Of a stretch of DNA of 64,000 nucleotides, positions 36,064 to 44,974 are shown piece after piece (the stretch's first letter is position 1; every line of letters begins with the position of its first letter). The position numbers and the translations under genes were made by a program. The stretch spans positions 124,001-188,000 of the forward strand of contig NZ_CCSF01000001.1 of NCBI RefSeq assembly GCF_000756775.1. The letters run 5' to 3'. Source of the DNA: Pseudomonas saudiphocaensis (GTDB taxonomy: Bacteria; Pseudomonadota; Gammaproteobacteria; Pseudomonadales; Pseudomonadaceae). Under the pieces are notes generated by a model. It was not told the origin of the DNA, did no database searches, and saw only the letters and a list, made by a program, of their open reading frames with translations.

Positions 36064-37188
36064 ATGGCAGTCAAGGTCCTGGTGGTGGACGATTCCGGCT
36101 TTTTTCGGCGCCGGGTATCCGAAATCCTCTCTTCAGACCCGAATATCCAGGTGATCGGTACCGCCATCAACGGGCGTGAGGCGATTGACCAGACGTTGGC
36201 ACTCAAGCCGGATGTCATCACCATGGACTATGAGATGCCGACAATGGACGGCATTTCTGCGGTACGGCACATCATGCAGCGTTGCCCGACTCCGGTATTG
36301 ATGTTTTCCTCGCTGACTCACGAAGGCGCTCGCGTGACGCTGGATGCGCTGGATGCGGGAGCCGTGGATTTCCTGCCGAAGAATTTTGAGGACATTTCGC
36401 GCAGCCCGGACAAGGTCAAGCAGCTGCTCTGCGAGAAGGTCCATAGCATTGCACGCAGCAATCGACGTTCCGGCAGCGTCTCCGTTCCGCATGCCCCGTC
36501 GCTGGCCCCGACACCTGCGCCAGCTACCCGCGCCGCATCGGTTCCGGCGTTCACGTCATCGCGCAGTGCACCGGCTTCTGCACCAGCAGCGGCCCCGACA
36601 TCAACATCGCCCGCACCGCGCCGCAAGGCCTATCGCCTGGTCGCCATCGGCACCTCCACGGGCGGTCCCGTAGCGTTGCAGCGCGTGCTGACCCAGCTGC
36701 CCGCCAGTTTCCCGGCGCCTATCGTGCTGATTCAGCATATGCCGGCCGCGTTCACCAAGGCTTTCGCCGAGCGCCTGGACAAGCTGTGCAACATACGCGT
36801 CAAGGAAGCTGAGGATGGCGATCAGCTGCGTCCCGGCTTGGCACTATTGGCGCCGGGCGGCAAACAGATGATGGTCGACGGGCGCGGCTCGGTGCGCATT
36901 CTGCCGGGCGACGAGCGACTCAACTATCGCCCCTGCGTCGACGTGACCTTCGGCTCTGCGGCCAAGGCCTTCAACGACAAGGTGCTGGCGGTGGTTCTCA
37001 CCGGCATGGGCGCCGACGGTCGCGAGGGTGCACGCATGCTCAAGCAGAGCGGCAGTCAGGTCTGGACCCAGGACGAGGCCAGCTGCGTCATCTACGGCAT
37101 GCCCATGGCCGTGGCCAAGGCCAACCTCAGTGACGCTGTCTATCCGCTCGATGATATCGGTCGGCACCTGAACGAGGCGTGCATCTGA
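36064..37188 (+). CDS. cheB: Chemotaxis methylesterase CheB
   Basis: A 374-residue protein. Receiver domain with [16 protein letters not shown] and phospho-acceptor Asp in [13 protein letters not shown]; a Pro/Ala/Ser-rich linker of about 50 residues (longer than in E. coli); then the esterase domain with the Ser-His-Asp set in [23 protein letters not shown] and [11 protein letters not shown]. It demethylates chemoreceptors and deamidates glutamines. No cheR lies in the window. Its stop overlaps motC. Confidence 0.96.
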   Translation: MAVKVLVVDDSGFFRRRVSEILSSDPNIQVIGTAINGREAIDQTLALKPDVITMDYEMPTMDGISAVRHIMQRCPTPVLMFSSLTHEGARVTLDALDAGAVDFLPKNFEDISRSPDKVKQLLCEKVHSIARSNRRSGSVSVPHAPSLAPTPAPATRAASVPAFTSSRSAPASAPAAAPTSTSPAPRRKAYRLVAIGTSTGGPVALQRVLTQLPASFPAPIVLIQHMPAAFTKAFAERLDKLCNIRVKEAEDGDQLRPGLALLAPGGKQMMVDGRGSVRILPGDERLNYRPCVDVTFGSAAKAFNDKVLAVVLTGMGADGREGARMLKQSGSQVWTQDEASCVIYGMPMAVAKANLSDAVYPLDDIGRHLNEACI

Positions 37189-37928
37189 TGGATGTCCTCA
37201 GCCTTATCGGGCTGGTGCTTGCCTTCGTCGCCATAGTTGGCGGCAACTTCCTCGAGGGTGGGCATATCTCCGGGCTGCTCAACGGCCCGGCAGCGCTGAT
37301 CGTGCTGGGTGGAACCATGGGCGCGGTGTTACTGCAGACGCCCATGGCGGTGTTCATGCGGGCAATGTCGATCATCGGCTGGATTTTCTTCCCGCCGCGC
37401 ATCGACATGATGAGAGGCATCAGCCTGGTCACCGGCTGGAGCAACACCGCACGCAAGGAAGGCCTCCTGGGTCTGGAGCCGGTCGCCGAGACCGAGCTCG
37501 ACCCCTATGCCCGCAAGGGTTTGCAGCTGTTGGTCGACGGCGCCGAGCCAGAGGTCATTCGCAGCATTCTTGAAGTCGACATGTACACCCAGGAAGCCCG
37601 TGACATTCGCGCGGCGAAGGTCTACGAAAGCATGGGTGGTTATTCGCCGACCATCGGCATCATCGGCGCGGTCATGGGCCTTATCCACGTGATGGGCAAC
37701 CTGGCCGACCCCAGTCAGCTGGGCAGCGGTATCGCCGTGGCTTTCGTTGCCACTATTTACGGGGTGGCGTTTGCCAACCTGCTGGTGCTGCCGATTGGCG
37801 CCAAGCTCAAGAGCATCGTGCAGAAGCAGACCACCTACCGCGAACTGCTGCTCGAAGGCATCCTGTCCATCGCCGAGGGCGAAAACCCCCGCTCGATCGA
37901 AATGAAGCTCCAGGGTTTCATCGACTGA
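37188..37928 (+). CDS. motC: Flagellar motor stator protein MotC (MotA-like)
   Basis: A 246-residue MotA-type protein from ATG 37188, overlapping the cheB stop. Four hydrophobic segments; conserved SPTIGIIGAVMGLIHVMGNL and GSGIAVAFVATIYGVAFANL carry the channel-lining prolines and threonines. With MotD it forms the second proton-driven stator of Pseudomonas, used for swarming and under load. MotA/MotB are not in this window. Confidence 0.95.
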   Translation: MDVLSLIGLVLAFVAIVGGNFLEGGHISGLLNGPAALIVLGGTMGAVLLQTPMAVFMRAMSIIGWIFFPPRIDMMRGISLVTGWSNTARKEGLLGLEPVAETELDPYARKGLQLLVDGAEPEVIRSILEVDMYTQEARDIRAAKVYESMGGYSPTIGIIGAVMGLIHVMGNLADPSQLGSGIAVAFVATIYGVAFANLLVLPIGAKLKSIVQKQTTYRELLLEGILSIAEGENPRSIEMKLQGFID

Positions 37929-37980
37929 GTGAAGGGTAGACGCCGGCGTGCGGTGCGCGCCGCACAGAGGGAGCGAAGAG

Positions 37981-38766
37981 ATGGCCCGCCGTAGATTCGA
38001 GGAAGAAGCGCACAACCACGAACGCTGGATGGTTTCCTACGCGGATTTCATTACCTTGCTGTTCGCCTTCTTCGTGGTCATGTACTCGATTTCTTCACTC
38101 AATGAAGGCAAGTACAAGATTCTTTCCGATTCCCTGGTCGGTGTCTTCAACCAGCCCGATCGAGCGATCAAGCCGATTCCCATTGGCGAAGAGCGGCCTC
38201 GCACTACTGAACCGAAAGACTTGCAACACGATGACGCCGCAGCGGCTCAGGACCCGCTGGAAAGCATTATGCAAAGCATGCGTGAAGCTTTCTCCGACCT
38301 GATCGGTGCGAACCAGCTGACCTTGCGCGGCAACGAGATGTGGGTCGAGATCGAACTGAATTCGAGCCTGCTGTTTCCCAGCGGCGATGCTTTGCCCAAT
38401 GATCAGGCCTTTGAGCTTTTGGAGAGGGTCGCCAGGATTCTGGCACCGTTTGACAACCCGATTCGGGTCGAGGGCTTTACCGACAACCTGCCGATCAACA
38501 CCGAACAGTTCCCAACTAACTGGGAGCTGTCTGCCGCTCGCGCCGGGAGTGTGGTACGTATGCTAGTAGCCGATGGCGTTGCGCCATCAAGATTGGCAGC
38601 GGTAGGCTACGGTGAATTTCAGCCCATAGCAGATAATTCGACGCCAGAAGGCAGGGCGCGCAATCGTCGGGTGGTACTGGTTGTATCACGCCATCTTGAT
38701 GTGCGGCAGAGCGATGCCGGCTCGCGCGGACAGGCGGCTCGCGCTGCCGAGCCGTCTGGCACATAA
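37981..38766 (+). CDS. motD: Flagellar motor stator protein MotD (MotB-like)
   Basis: A 261-residue protein from ATG 37981. Single transmembrane helix with the proton-accepting Asp in SYADFITLLFAFFVVMY; then a plug/linker region and a C-terminal OmpA-like peptidoglycan-binding domain (RVEGFTDNLPIN, NWELSAARAGSVVRMLV, RNRRVVLVVS). It anchors the stator to the wall. Confidence 0.95.
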   Translation: MARRRFEEEAHNHERWMVSYADFITLLFAFFVVMYSISSLNEGKYKILSDSLVGVFNQPDRAIKPIPIGEERPRTTEPKDLQHDDAAAAQDPLESIMQSMREAFSDLIGANQLTLRGNEMWVEIELNSSLLFPSGDALPNDQAFELLERVARILAPFDNPIRVEGFTDNLPINTEQFPTNWELSAARAGSVVRMLVADGVAPSRLAAVGYGEFQPIADNSTPEGRARNRRVVLVVSRHLDVRQSDAGSRGQAARAAEPSGT

Positions 38767-38874
38767 GATGCTTTTGCTTGGGATCAACGAGTGTTGCGGG
38801 CAATGCCGTCAAATCTTCGGCAGCGTCGCTGTGACTTATTCATGCTCTGGTTCGAGCTAGGTGGAAATTGAGTT

Positions 38875-39663
38875 ATGAGAGTCTGGGCTGTCGCCAACCA
38901 AAAAGGCGGAGTGGGTAAAACCACTACCTCCATCGCCCTTGCCGGATTGCTCGCCGATGCCGGCAAGCGTGTCGTGGTGCTGGACCTCGACCCCCATGGT
39001 TCGATGACCAGCTATTTTGGCCATGATCCAGACAATCTCGATCACAGCGTTTTCGACCTGTTTCAGCATCAGGGCTCGGTGCCTGAAGGTCTGCCCTGGC
39101 AGCTGCTGCTGCCGACCAGCCATGAGCGAATTTCGCTGCTACCCTCCAGCACGGTACTGGCGACCCTGGAGCGCCAGGCCCCAGGGCAAAGCGGGCTGGG
39201 GTTGGTGATTGCCAAGAGCTTGTCGCAGCTCTGGCAGGATTTCGATTACGCCATCATCGACAGTCCGCCACTGCTGGGTGTGTTGATGGTCAACGCGCTG
39301 GCCGCCAGTCAGCAGCTGATCATCCCGGTGCAGACCGAGTTCCTGGCGATCAAGGGCCTTGAGCGGATGGTCAGTACCATCGCGATGATCAATCGCTCGC
39401 GCAAACAGGCGCTGCCGTACACCATCGTGCCGACCATGTTCGACCGTCGCACCCAGGCGTCGATGAACACCCTGAAGGTGCTGCGCAACGGTTATCAAGA
39501 GAATTTGTGGCAGGCCTTCATACCCGTGGATACGCGTCTGCGTGATGCCAGCCTCGCCGGTGTCACCCCCTCGCAACACGATTCCAGCAGTCGGGCGGTG
39601 CTTGCCTATCGCTCGCTACTCAAGGCCTTGCTGGCGGCACAAGCTTCTCCGCAGGTGGCCTGA
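38875..39663 (+). CDS. ParA-family ATPase of the chemotaxis operon
   Basis: A 262-residue P-loop ATPase: deviant Walker A NQKGGVGKTTTSIALAG at the N-terminus, VLDLDPHGSMTSYFG and IIDSPPLLGVLMVNALA. Homologues next to motD position chemoreceptor arrays at the cell pole (called ParC in Vibrio, acting with ParP); by position it is the PA1462-type gene. No parB or parS is nearby, which supports a protein-positioning rather than DNA-segregation role. The 108-base gap before it shows nothing recognisable. Confidence 0.9.
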   Translation: MRVWAVANQKGGVGKTTTSIALAGLLADAGKRVVVLDLDPHGSMTSYFGHDPDNLDHSVFDLFQHQGSVPEGLPWQLLLPTSHERISLLPSSTVLATLERQAPGQSGLGLVIAKSLSQLWQDFDYAIIDSPPLLGVLMVNALAASQQLIIPVQTEFLAIKGLERMVSTIAMINRSRKQALPYTIVPTMFDRRTQASMNTLKVLRNGYQENLWQAFIPVDTRLRDASLAGVTPSQHDSSSRAVLAYRSLLKALLAAQASPQVA

Positions 39664-39683
39664 TGACGCGTCATGAAGCGAGT

Positions 39684-39711
39684 TCAAGTTCAGCCTGTGC
39701 GCGGCCGATAG
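39684..39711 (+). promoter_or_regulatory. Sigma-28 (FliA) promoter before CheW-like gene
   Basis: TCAAG (39684-39688), 15 bases, GCCGATA (39704-39710). Read in full, TCAAGTTC-N12-GCCGATAG closely matches FliA consensus. It starts 32 bases before the CheW-like gene's ATG. Confidence 0.75.
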
Positions 39712-39742
39712 CCTACCCAGTAGCTTTGAGCGAGTGGTTTTC

Positions 39743-40555
39743 ATGAGCAGCATCCAACTTAAGGAAAATCGGTCGCAACAGGCACTGCAGTCGTACCTCG
39801 ATGAGCTGCTGTTGGATGCCAGCCTTGAGTTGGCCGAGGCGGTCAGTCATGACGAGTTCAAGGCGGCTGTGCTTGAAGAACAGCTGCGCGATCAGCAGCG
39901 AGCGATTGAGCCCGCGCCGGCTGAAGTTTCCCAGCCGATCATTGAGGTGGCTGAGCCTGTAGCCCCGCTGGTGCTCGAGCCCGCACCTGCAAACCTGGCA
40001 CCGCCTGCACTGATCGAACCGGTCGCCACGCTGGAAACGGCAGGGTTGAATTCAGGCGGGCTGCCGCCTCGTAAGGGTGGCCAGCCGGAGTGGGGTGAGG
40101 AACCATTCGAGTGTCTGCTGTTTGATGTCGCCGGCCTGACCCTGGCGGTACCGCTGATCAGCCTCGGCTCGATTTACCCACTCGCAGGTCAGGAGCTGAC
40201 GCCGCTGTTCGGCCAGCCCGACTGGTTTCTCGGGATCCTGCCCAGCCAGGCGGGCAACCTGAAAGTACTGGATACGGCACGCTGGGTGATGGCCGAGCGG
40301 TATCGCGACGATTTTCGCCAAGGTCTGCAATACGTGATCTCGGTGCAAGGCTACGAATGGGGGTTGGCAGTGCATCAGGTCAGCCGTTCGATTCGACTGG
40401 ACCCGCGCGAGGTCAAATGGCGCTCTCAGCGGACCCAGCGACCCTGGTTGGCCGGAACGGTCATCGACCATATGTGTGCGCTGCTCGATGTAGCCGAGCT
40501 TGCGGAACTGATCGCCAGCGGGGCCACACGCCATCTGAAGGGCGTACCTTCATAA
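39743..40555 (+). CDS. CheW-domain protein (ParP-like coupling protein)
   Basis: From ATG 39743 the protein has 270 residues (a GTG nine bases earlier is possible). The N-terminal half is acidic and Pro/Glu/Ala-rich; the C-terminal half is a CheW-like domain (FECLLFDVAGLTLAVPLISL, GQPDWFLGILPSQAGNLKVL, WLAGTVIDHMCALLDV). Located after the ParA gene, it has the architecture of Vibrio ParP, which links ParC to the arrays. It can be transcribed with cheA or from its own sigma-28 promoter. Confidence 0.88.
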   Translation: MSSIQLKENRSQQALQSYLDELLLDASLELAEAVSHDEFKAAVLEEQLRDQQRAIEPAPAEVSQPIIEVAEPVAPLVLEPAPANLAPPALIEPVATLETAGLNSGGLPPRKGGQPEWGEEPFECLLFDVAGLTLAVPLISLGSIYPLAGQELTPLFGQPDWFLGILPSQAGNLKVLDTARWVMAERYRDDFRQGLQYVISVQGYEWGLAVHQVSRSIRLDPREVKWRSQRTQRPWLAGTVIDHMCALLDVAELAELIASGATRHLKGVPS

Positions 40556-40638
40556 TCATTTGAACAACAAGGGGCTGCGTCCGTGGCCCGAGCAATCTAT
40601 AGAATCGACCGCCGTGGCGGCATATAAGAGGTAGGGCT

Positions 40639-41118
40639 ATGAAGATGACTTCCGTGCAGGGTTCCGATGATCCAGTCCTGCAATGGGTGACCTTCCGTCT
40701 GGATAACGAGACCTATGGCATCAATGTGATGCAGGTTCAGGAAGTGTTGCGCTATACCGAGATTGCACCGGTTCCGGGTGCGCCAAGCTACGTGCTGGGC
40801 ATCATCAATCTGCGTGGCAATGTGGTCACGGTGATCGATACGCGTCAGCGCTTCGGGCTGCAGAGCGCATCGGTCACGGACAACACCCGGATCGTAATCA
40901 TCGAAGCGGACCGGCAGGTGATCGGCATTCTGGTCGACAGCGTTGCCGAAGTGGTCTACCTGCGTCAGTCCGAGATTGAAACCGCGCCCAACGTCGGTAA
41001 CGACGAGTCGGCCAAGTTCATTCAGGGTGTTTGCAACAAGAACAACGAACTGTTGATCCTGGTCGAGCTCGAAAAACTGATGAGCGAAGAAGAATGGGCG
41101 GAACTTGAGAGCATCTGA
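40639..41118 (+). CDS. cheW: Chemotaxis coupling protein CheW
   Basis: A 159-residue protein with the full CheW fold: VTFRLDNETYGINVMQVQEV, APSYVLGIINLRGNVVTVID, IVIIEADRQVIGILVDSV and NNELLILVELEKLM. It couples chemoreceptors to CheA. AGAGGTAGGG ribosome region upstream. An 83-base gap with a CCGCC/GGCGG stem separates it from the CheW-like gene. Confidence 0.97.
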   Translation: MKMTSVQGSDDPVLQWVTFRLDNETYGINVMQVQEVLRYTEIAPVPGAPSYVLGIINLRGNVVTVIDTRQRFGLQSASVTDNTRIVIIEADRQVIGILVDSVAEVVYLRQSEIETAPNVGNDESAKFIQGVCNKNNELLILVELEKLMSEEEWAELESI

Positions 41119-41121
41119 TAC

Positions 41122-41538
41122 ATGCTGATTGCCTCGCTGGTCGCGTCGGTCGTCGCGCTTGCCCTGTGCTGCGTTGCGCTGCTGGGGTTTTGTATCTGGC
41201 TGTTCCGGCGCCAGCGCCAGCAGGCCGAGGCGCAGGCGCGCAGCGATGCGGTTCGGGATCGGCGAATCAAGGAGCTGGGTGCTCGGCTGGATAGTGTTCT
41301 GGATGGCAGTGTGCATATGGGGCATGAACTGCACGAGCTTTCGCGCACGGTCTCGCCATTGCCTGATCGGATCACCCAGCTTGAACAGCGTGATCCCAAC
41401 AACTTTTCCTTCTCCCAGGCCGCCAAGTTGGTCGGCATGGGGGCCAGCGTCGATGATCTGACGCAATCCTGCGGGCTGTCCCAGTCCGAAGCCGAATTGA
41501 TGAGCAAGTTGCATCAGGCACGGCGCAAGCCTGACTGA
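41122..41538 (+). CDS. DUF2802 membrane protein
   Basis: A 138-residue protein three bases after cheW. N-terminal transmembrane helix, a basic coiled coil (RRQRQQAEAQARSD), and a C-terminal helical module (NFSFSQAAKLVGMGASVDDL, QSCGLSQSEAELMSKLH) typical of DUF2802. It is commonly the last gene of the Pseudomonas chemotaxis operon; function not established. Convergent with the FlhB-like gene. Confidence 0.82.
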   Translation: MLIASLVASVVALALCCVALLGFCIWLFRRQRQQAEAQARSDAVRDRRIKELGARLDSVLDGSVHMGHELHELSRTVSPLPDRITQLEQRDPNNFSFSQAAKLVGMGASVDDLTQSCGLSQSEAELMSKLHQARRKPD

Positions 41539-41544
41539 TACGGC

Positions 41545-41865
41545 TCAGGACTCGGGCCCGCCGAGCAGAGGCAGCGACGGTTCGGCTTGTTGCTCGAAAC
41601 CCGGTGGGCATTTTCCTTTCAGATACCAGGCGAAAGCGATGATTTCGGCGATGGTGCGATACAGCGCCTCGGGAATGGCATCGCCTAGCTCCAGGCGTGC
41701 CAGCAGCTTGACCAGTTCCGCGTTCTCGTAAATCGGCACTTCGTGCTCGCGGGCGATGGCCAGAATCGCCTCTGCCAGCTCATCGTCGCCCTTGGCCGAA
41801 AGGCTTGGGGTATTGACGCCGTCATAGGTGAGGGCGATGGCTTGGCGCGGGGGCTTGGCAGTCAT
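41545..41865 (-). CDS. FlhB C-terminal domain paralogue (FlhX-like)
   Basis: A 106-residue protein matching only the cytoplasmic C-terminal domain of FlhB: AIALTYDGVNTPSLSAKG, AIAREHEVPIYENAELVKLL and YRTIAEIIAFAWYLKG. There are no transmembrane helices and no NPTH cleavage motif, so it resembles the post-cleavage FlhB fragment. Such FlhX-type proteins can partly replace that fragment elsewhere. Its start overlaps the end of the FliK-like gene, suggesting they act together. Confidence 0.88.
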   Translation of the reverse strand: MTAKPPRQAIALTYDGVNTPSLSAKGDDELAEAILAIAREHEVPIYENAELVKLLARLELGDAIPEALYRTIAEIIAFAWYLKGKCPPGFEQQAEPSLPLLGGPES

Positions 41866-43385
41866 GCGGTTTCATCCACGAAGCGTTGATCCAGTGCGGT
41901 GCGCGGGCCCTGGGGTGGGTTGCCTTGGCGACACGCCAGTTCGCCGACAGTCAGTCCGGCGTTGAGCAGTCGCTGGCGCAGGTAATCGAGTTCGGTAGAA
42001 ATCAGCCGGGCGGTTCCGCTGCGCTCGGCCCAGATCTGGCTGGCCAGGCTGCCGTTGATCAACTGCGCCTGCACCTGCAAAGGTCCCAGCGGGGCGACGT
42101 CGAAAGCCAGCTCGACCTTCCACAGGGTTTCGCCTTTCTCCTTGGCGTTCTGCCGGGAGTCGTCCTCGCGCTGCAGCTTGATCTGTAGCGGGACGATATC
42201 GCGAGCGTCGCGCATCGGCACTTCGATCTGCCAGGTGGTGACCTGGGTGCCATCGGGGCCGGTCTGGGTTTGCGCGAGGCTGGAGAGCTGATGGGTCTGC
42301 AGTCGCGACACTGCTGCTGCCGCCAGTTTCAGCATCAGTTCCAGATCGGCTTCGCCGTCGGCATTGAATAGCAGTCTGCTCGGTAGCGGGAAGCTTTGTG
42401 CAAGCTGGCGTACATTCGGCTGCCCGAGTGCGCCGAGGGCATTGCGAGCGAATGCCGGTAGTGCCTGGCCAAGCGTTGCGGCTGTCTGGGCTGCCGCCAA
42501 TGGCCCGCTACCAGGGAGCCCTGGCAATTGCGCGATCAGGCGCAGCAGGGCGGCCTTCATGTCCGTGGGCAGGCTGTCGGTTTGTCCATTGAGCAGGCGC
42601 GCTTCGAGAAAAATGCCGCTCTTGGCCAGCGCCTGGGCCAGAGTCTTGGCGTCGCCCAGCTCCTGCACTTGCGGAATCAGGCCGAGCAGGCGTTCGGCCG
42701 CGCTGCGCAAGCTGTCGGGCAGCGTTGCCGGGTTTGCCAGTGCGCTGAAAAGGCCTTCAAGCGAGCCCTGGCGGCTGCTCTGCGCGCCCAGGTGCTGGCT
42801 TAGCATCAGCTGGTCGAGGCGCCCGCTTAGGGGCATGAAAGCCAGGGATTGATCACCTTGCACACGGGCGGTGAGCAGACTGCCCGGGGCCAGTGGCTGG
42901 CTTGATTCGATATTGAGTTTTTGCCCGGCCAGCGGCGAGCTGAGCAGGCTCACCACTAGAGTGAAAGTGGTCTGGCCGGCTTGCTGGGTCGGCTGGCTGG
43001 CAATGACCTTGCCCTGAATCACCGTGCCGACGGGAAGCTGGCCTAGATCAATACTGTTCACCGGCTGGCGGTTGCCCGGCTGCAGGACGCCCATCAGACG
43101 GGTGTCGGATGCCGCAGTCACGTACAGGGCAGCGCCCGGTGCAACCGCTTTGCTGCTGGTGGCTTCTACCGTCGCCTGGCGCCCGCTGCCCATCGTCAAG
43201 CGCAGCGTCAGTTGGAATGCTTGAAGCGCTTCCTTGATCCTGACAACTTCGGCCTCGGCACTTTCTCCGGCGGCGAGCAGCCCCTGCATGGGTTGTAACA
43301 GCTTCAACGCCAGTTCGGCCGAAGCTGTCGCCGAGCGGGCCGGGTTGGCAGGAGGAATCGCCTGGGTACCTTTGATCTCGGTCAT
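41862..43385 (-). CDS. Second FliK-like hook-length control protein
   Basis: A 507-residue protein. The N-terminal two thirds are low-complexity and rich in Ala, Leu, Gln and Ser. The C-terminus carries a Flg_hook-like domain (LAFDVAPLGPLQVQAQLI, SLASQIWAERSGTARL, LDYLRQRLLNAGLTVGELAC). This is a paralogue of FliK (19569-20789) and longer. It overlaps the FlhB-C-like gene by four bases, giving a FliK-like/FlhB-like pair divergent from ccmA. Confidence 0.82.
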   Translation of the reverse strand: MTEIKGTQAIPPANPARSATASAELALKLLQPMQGLLAAGESAEAEVVRIKEALQAFQLTLRLTMGSGRQATVEATSSKAVAPGAALYVTAASDTRLMGVLQPGNRQPVNSIDLGQLPVGTVIQGKVIASQPTQQAGQTTFTLVVSLLSSPLAGQKLNIESSQPLAPGSLLTARVQGDQSLAFMPLSGRLDQLMLSQHLGAQSSRQGSLEGLFSALANPATLPDSLRSAAERLLGLIPQVQELGDAKTLAQALAKSGIFLEARLLNGQTDSLPTDMKAALLRLIAQLPGLPGSGPLAAAQTAATLGQALPAFARNALGALGQPNVRQLAQSFPLPSRLLFNADGEADLELMLKLAAAAVSRLQTHQLSSLAQTQTGPDGTQVTTWQIEVPMRDARDIVPLQIKLQREDDSRQNAKEKGETLWKVELAFDVAPLGPLQVQAQLINGSLASQIWAERSGTARLISTELDYLRQRLLNAGLTVGELACRQGNPPQGPRTALDQRFVDETA

Positions 43386-43425
43386 TTTTACTTAAATGCT
43401 CTTACAACCTTTCGACTTTGTGGTC

Positions 43426-43453
43426 TTCGACCCCAATGCGCGGCATGTATAAT
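43426..43453 (+). promoter_or_regulatory. Candidate promoter for ccm operon
   Basis: A perfect TATAAT at 43448-43453 lies 66 bases before ccmA; the -35 region (TTCGAC, 16-base spacer) is poor. It sits in the 133-base gap divergent from the FliK-like gene. Confidence 0.45.
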
Positions 43454-43518
43454 TCGGCCCGCCTGACGAGCCTGTCATTGTAGCGGCTACGTCCTTTTCA
43501 TCTTGAGGTGTCCATAGC

Positions 43519-44154
43519 GTGTCCAGTCCCTTTCTAGAAGCTGTGGCGCTTTCCTGCGAGCGGGACTGGCGGCTGTTGTTCGAAAGGCTGGACCTGCAGG
43601 TCGCAAAAGGCCAGATGTTGCAGATCGCCGGCCCCAACGGTAGTGGTAAGACCAGCCTGCTGCGGCTACTGTCGGGGCTTATGCAGCCAACGGCGGGTGA
43701 AGTGCGGCTGCAGGGCCGCAACCTCGAAAGCCAGCGTGACGAATTGGCGCGCAATCTTCTCTGGATTGGCCATGCCGCGGGTATCAAGGGGTTGCTGACC
43801 CCGGAGGAAAACCTGACCTGGCTTTGTGCCCTGCATCAGCCCGCGACTCGTGATGCCATCTGGCAAGCACTGGAGGCGGTAGGACTGCGCGGTTTCGAGG
43901 ACGTTCCCTGCCATACGCTGTCTGCCGGCCAGCAGCGTCGTGTCGGTTTGGCCCGGTTGTATCTGTCGCCGCCGCCGCTGTGGATTCTCGACGAGCCGTT
44001 TACTGCGCTCGACAAGCACGGTGTGGCGCAGCTGGAGCGGCACCTTGCCGCGCACTGCGAGCAGGGTGGCATGGTGGTGCTGACCACACATCACTCGCTC
44101 GCCGAAAAGCCGGCTGGTTTTCGTGAGATCGATCTGGGGCAGCGCGCGGCATGA
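43519..44154 (+). CDS. ccmA: Heme exporter ATP-binding protein CcmA
   Basis: A 211-residue ABC ATPase from GTG 43519, with GAGGTG eight bases upstream. Walker [15 protein letters not shown], signature [14 protein letters not shown] and Walker [13 protein letters not shown]. With CcmB it drives release of the heme-CcmE complex from CcmC. First gene of the ccm operon; it overlaps ccmB by four bases. Confidence 0.96.
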   Translation: MSSPFLEAVALSCERDWRLLFERLDLQVAKGQMLQIAGPNGSGKTSLLRLLSGLMQPTAGEVRLQGRNLESQRDELARNLLWIGHAAGIKGLLTPEENLTWLCALHQPATRDAIWQALEAVGLRGFEDVPCHTLSAGQQRRVGLARLYLSPPPLWILDEPFTALDKHGVAQLERHLAAHCEQGGMVVLTTHHSLAEKPAGFREIDLGQRAA

Positions 44155-44822
44155 GCAATGTTTTCACCCTACTGCTGGCCCGCGAAAGCCGTTTGCTGTT
44201 TCGCCGCCCCGCTGAGCTGGCCAACCCGCTGGTTTTTTTCGCCATCGTCATCGCCCTGTTTCCGTTGGCGGTGGGGCCTGAGACGCAGCTGCTGCAAACC
44301 ATTTCTCCAGGCCTGATCTGGGTTGCAGCGCTATTGGCCGTACTACTCTCACTGGACGGGCTGTTTCGCAGCGATTTTGAGGATGGTTCTCTGGAACAGT
44401 GGGTCGTTTCGCCACACCCGCTGGCACTTCTGGTTCTTGCCAAGGTACTGGCACACTGGGCGTTTTCCGGTCTGGCGCTGGTATTGCTGGCGCCGCTGCT
44501 GGCGTTGATGCTGGGCATGCCGATGAGCGCGTTGCCGGTTCTGCTGATCTCGCTGCTACTAGGCACGCCTGTGCTCAGCCTGCTTGGTGCGGTCGGTGCG
44601 GCATTGACTGTCGGCCTCAAGCGCGGTGGCTTGCTGCTGGCGCTGCTGATCCTGCCGCTATATATCCCGGTACTCATTCTGGGTAGCGGGGCGCTGCAGG
44701 CAGCGTTGCAGGGTCTGCCGGCTGTTGGCCATCTGTTATGGCTTTCCAGCCTGACGGCCCTGGCGGTCACCCTTACACCCTTTGCCATAGCTGCTGGCTT
44801 GAAAATCAGCGTTGGCGAGTGA
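44151..44822 (+). CDS. ccmB: Heme exporter membrane protein CcmB
   Basis: A 223-residue membrane protein with about six helices. Family motifs: [40 protein letters not shown] and [12 protein letters not shown]. Permease half of the CcmAB complex. Its stop overlaps the start of a 50-codon ORF. Confidence 0.95.
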   Translation: MSNVFTLLLARESRLLFRRPAELANPLVFFAIVIALFPLAVGPETQLLQTISPGLIWVAALLAVLLSLDGLFRSDFEDGSLEQWVVSPHPLALLVLAKVLAHWAFSGLALVLLAPLLALMLGMPMSALPVLLISLLLGTPVLSLLGAVGAALTVGLKRGGLLLALLILPLYIPVLILGSGALQAALQGLPAVGHLLWLSSLTALAVTLTPFAIAAGLKISVGE

Positions 44823-44974
44823 TGGATTGCACGATGGATTTATTCGATAGCGCTACGGCTTCCGTCGACGGACGGACCTCGGCCCCGATGCATTTGCTGA
44901 TCATGAACAAGTGGTCTGAGTGCGGTTTCGGGACAGTATCGCAACGCGTAGCGGATTTGAGGCAGGTGCTATGA
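44822..44974 (+). CDS. Possible 50-residue protein between ccmB and ccmC
   Basis: ATG 44822 overlaps the ccmB stop as ATGA; the frame runs 50 codons and its TGA (44972-44974) overlaps the ccmC ATG (44971) as ATGA. Sequence begins [18 protein letters not shown] and ends [12 protein letters not shown]; no signal, transmembrane helix or family seen. About two thirds of its third codon positions are G or C, somewhat below its neighbours. The coupling at both ends argues for translation; otherwise the ccmB-ccmC gap is unexplained. Confidence 0.45.
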   Translation: MDCTMDLFDSATASVDGRTSAPMHLLIMNKWSECGFGTVSQRVADLRQVL

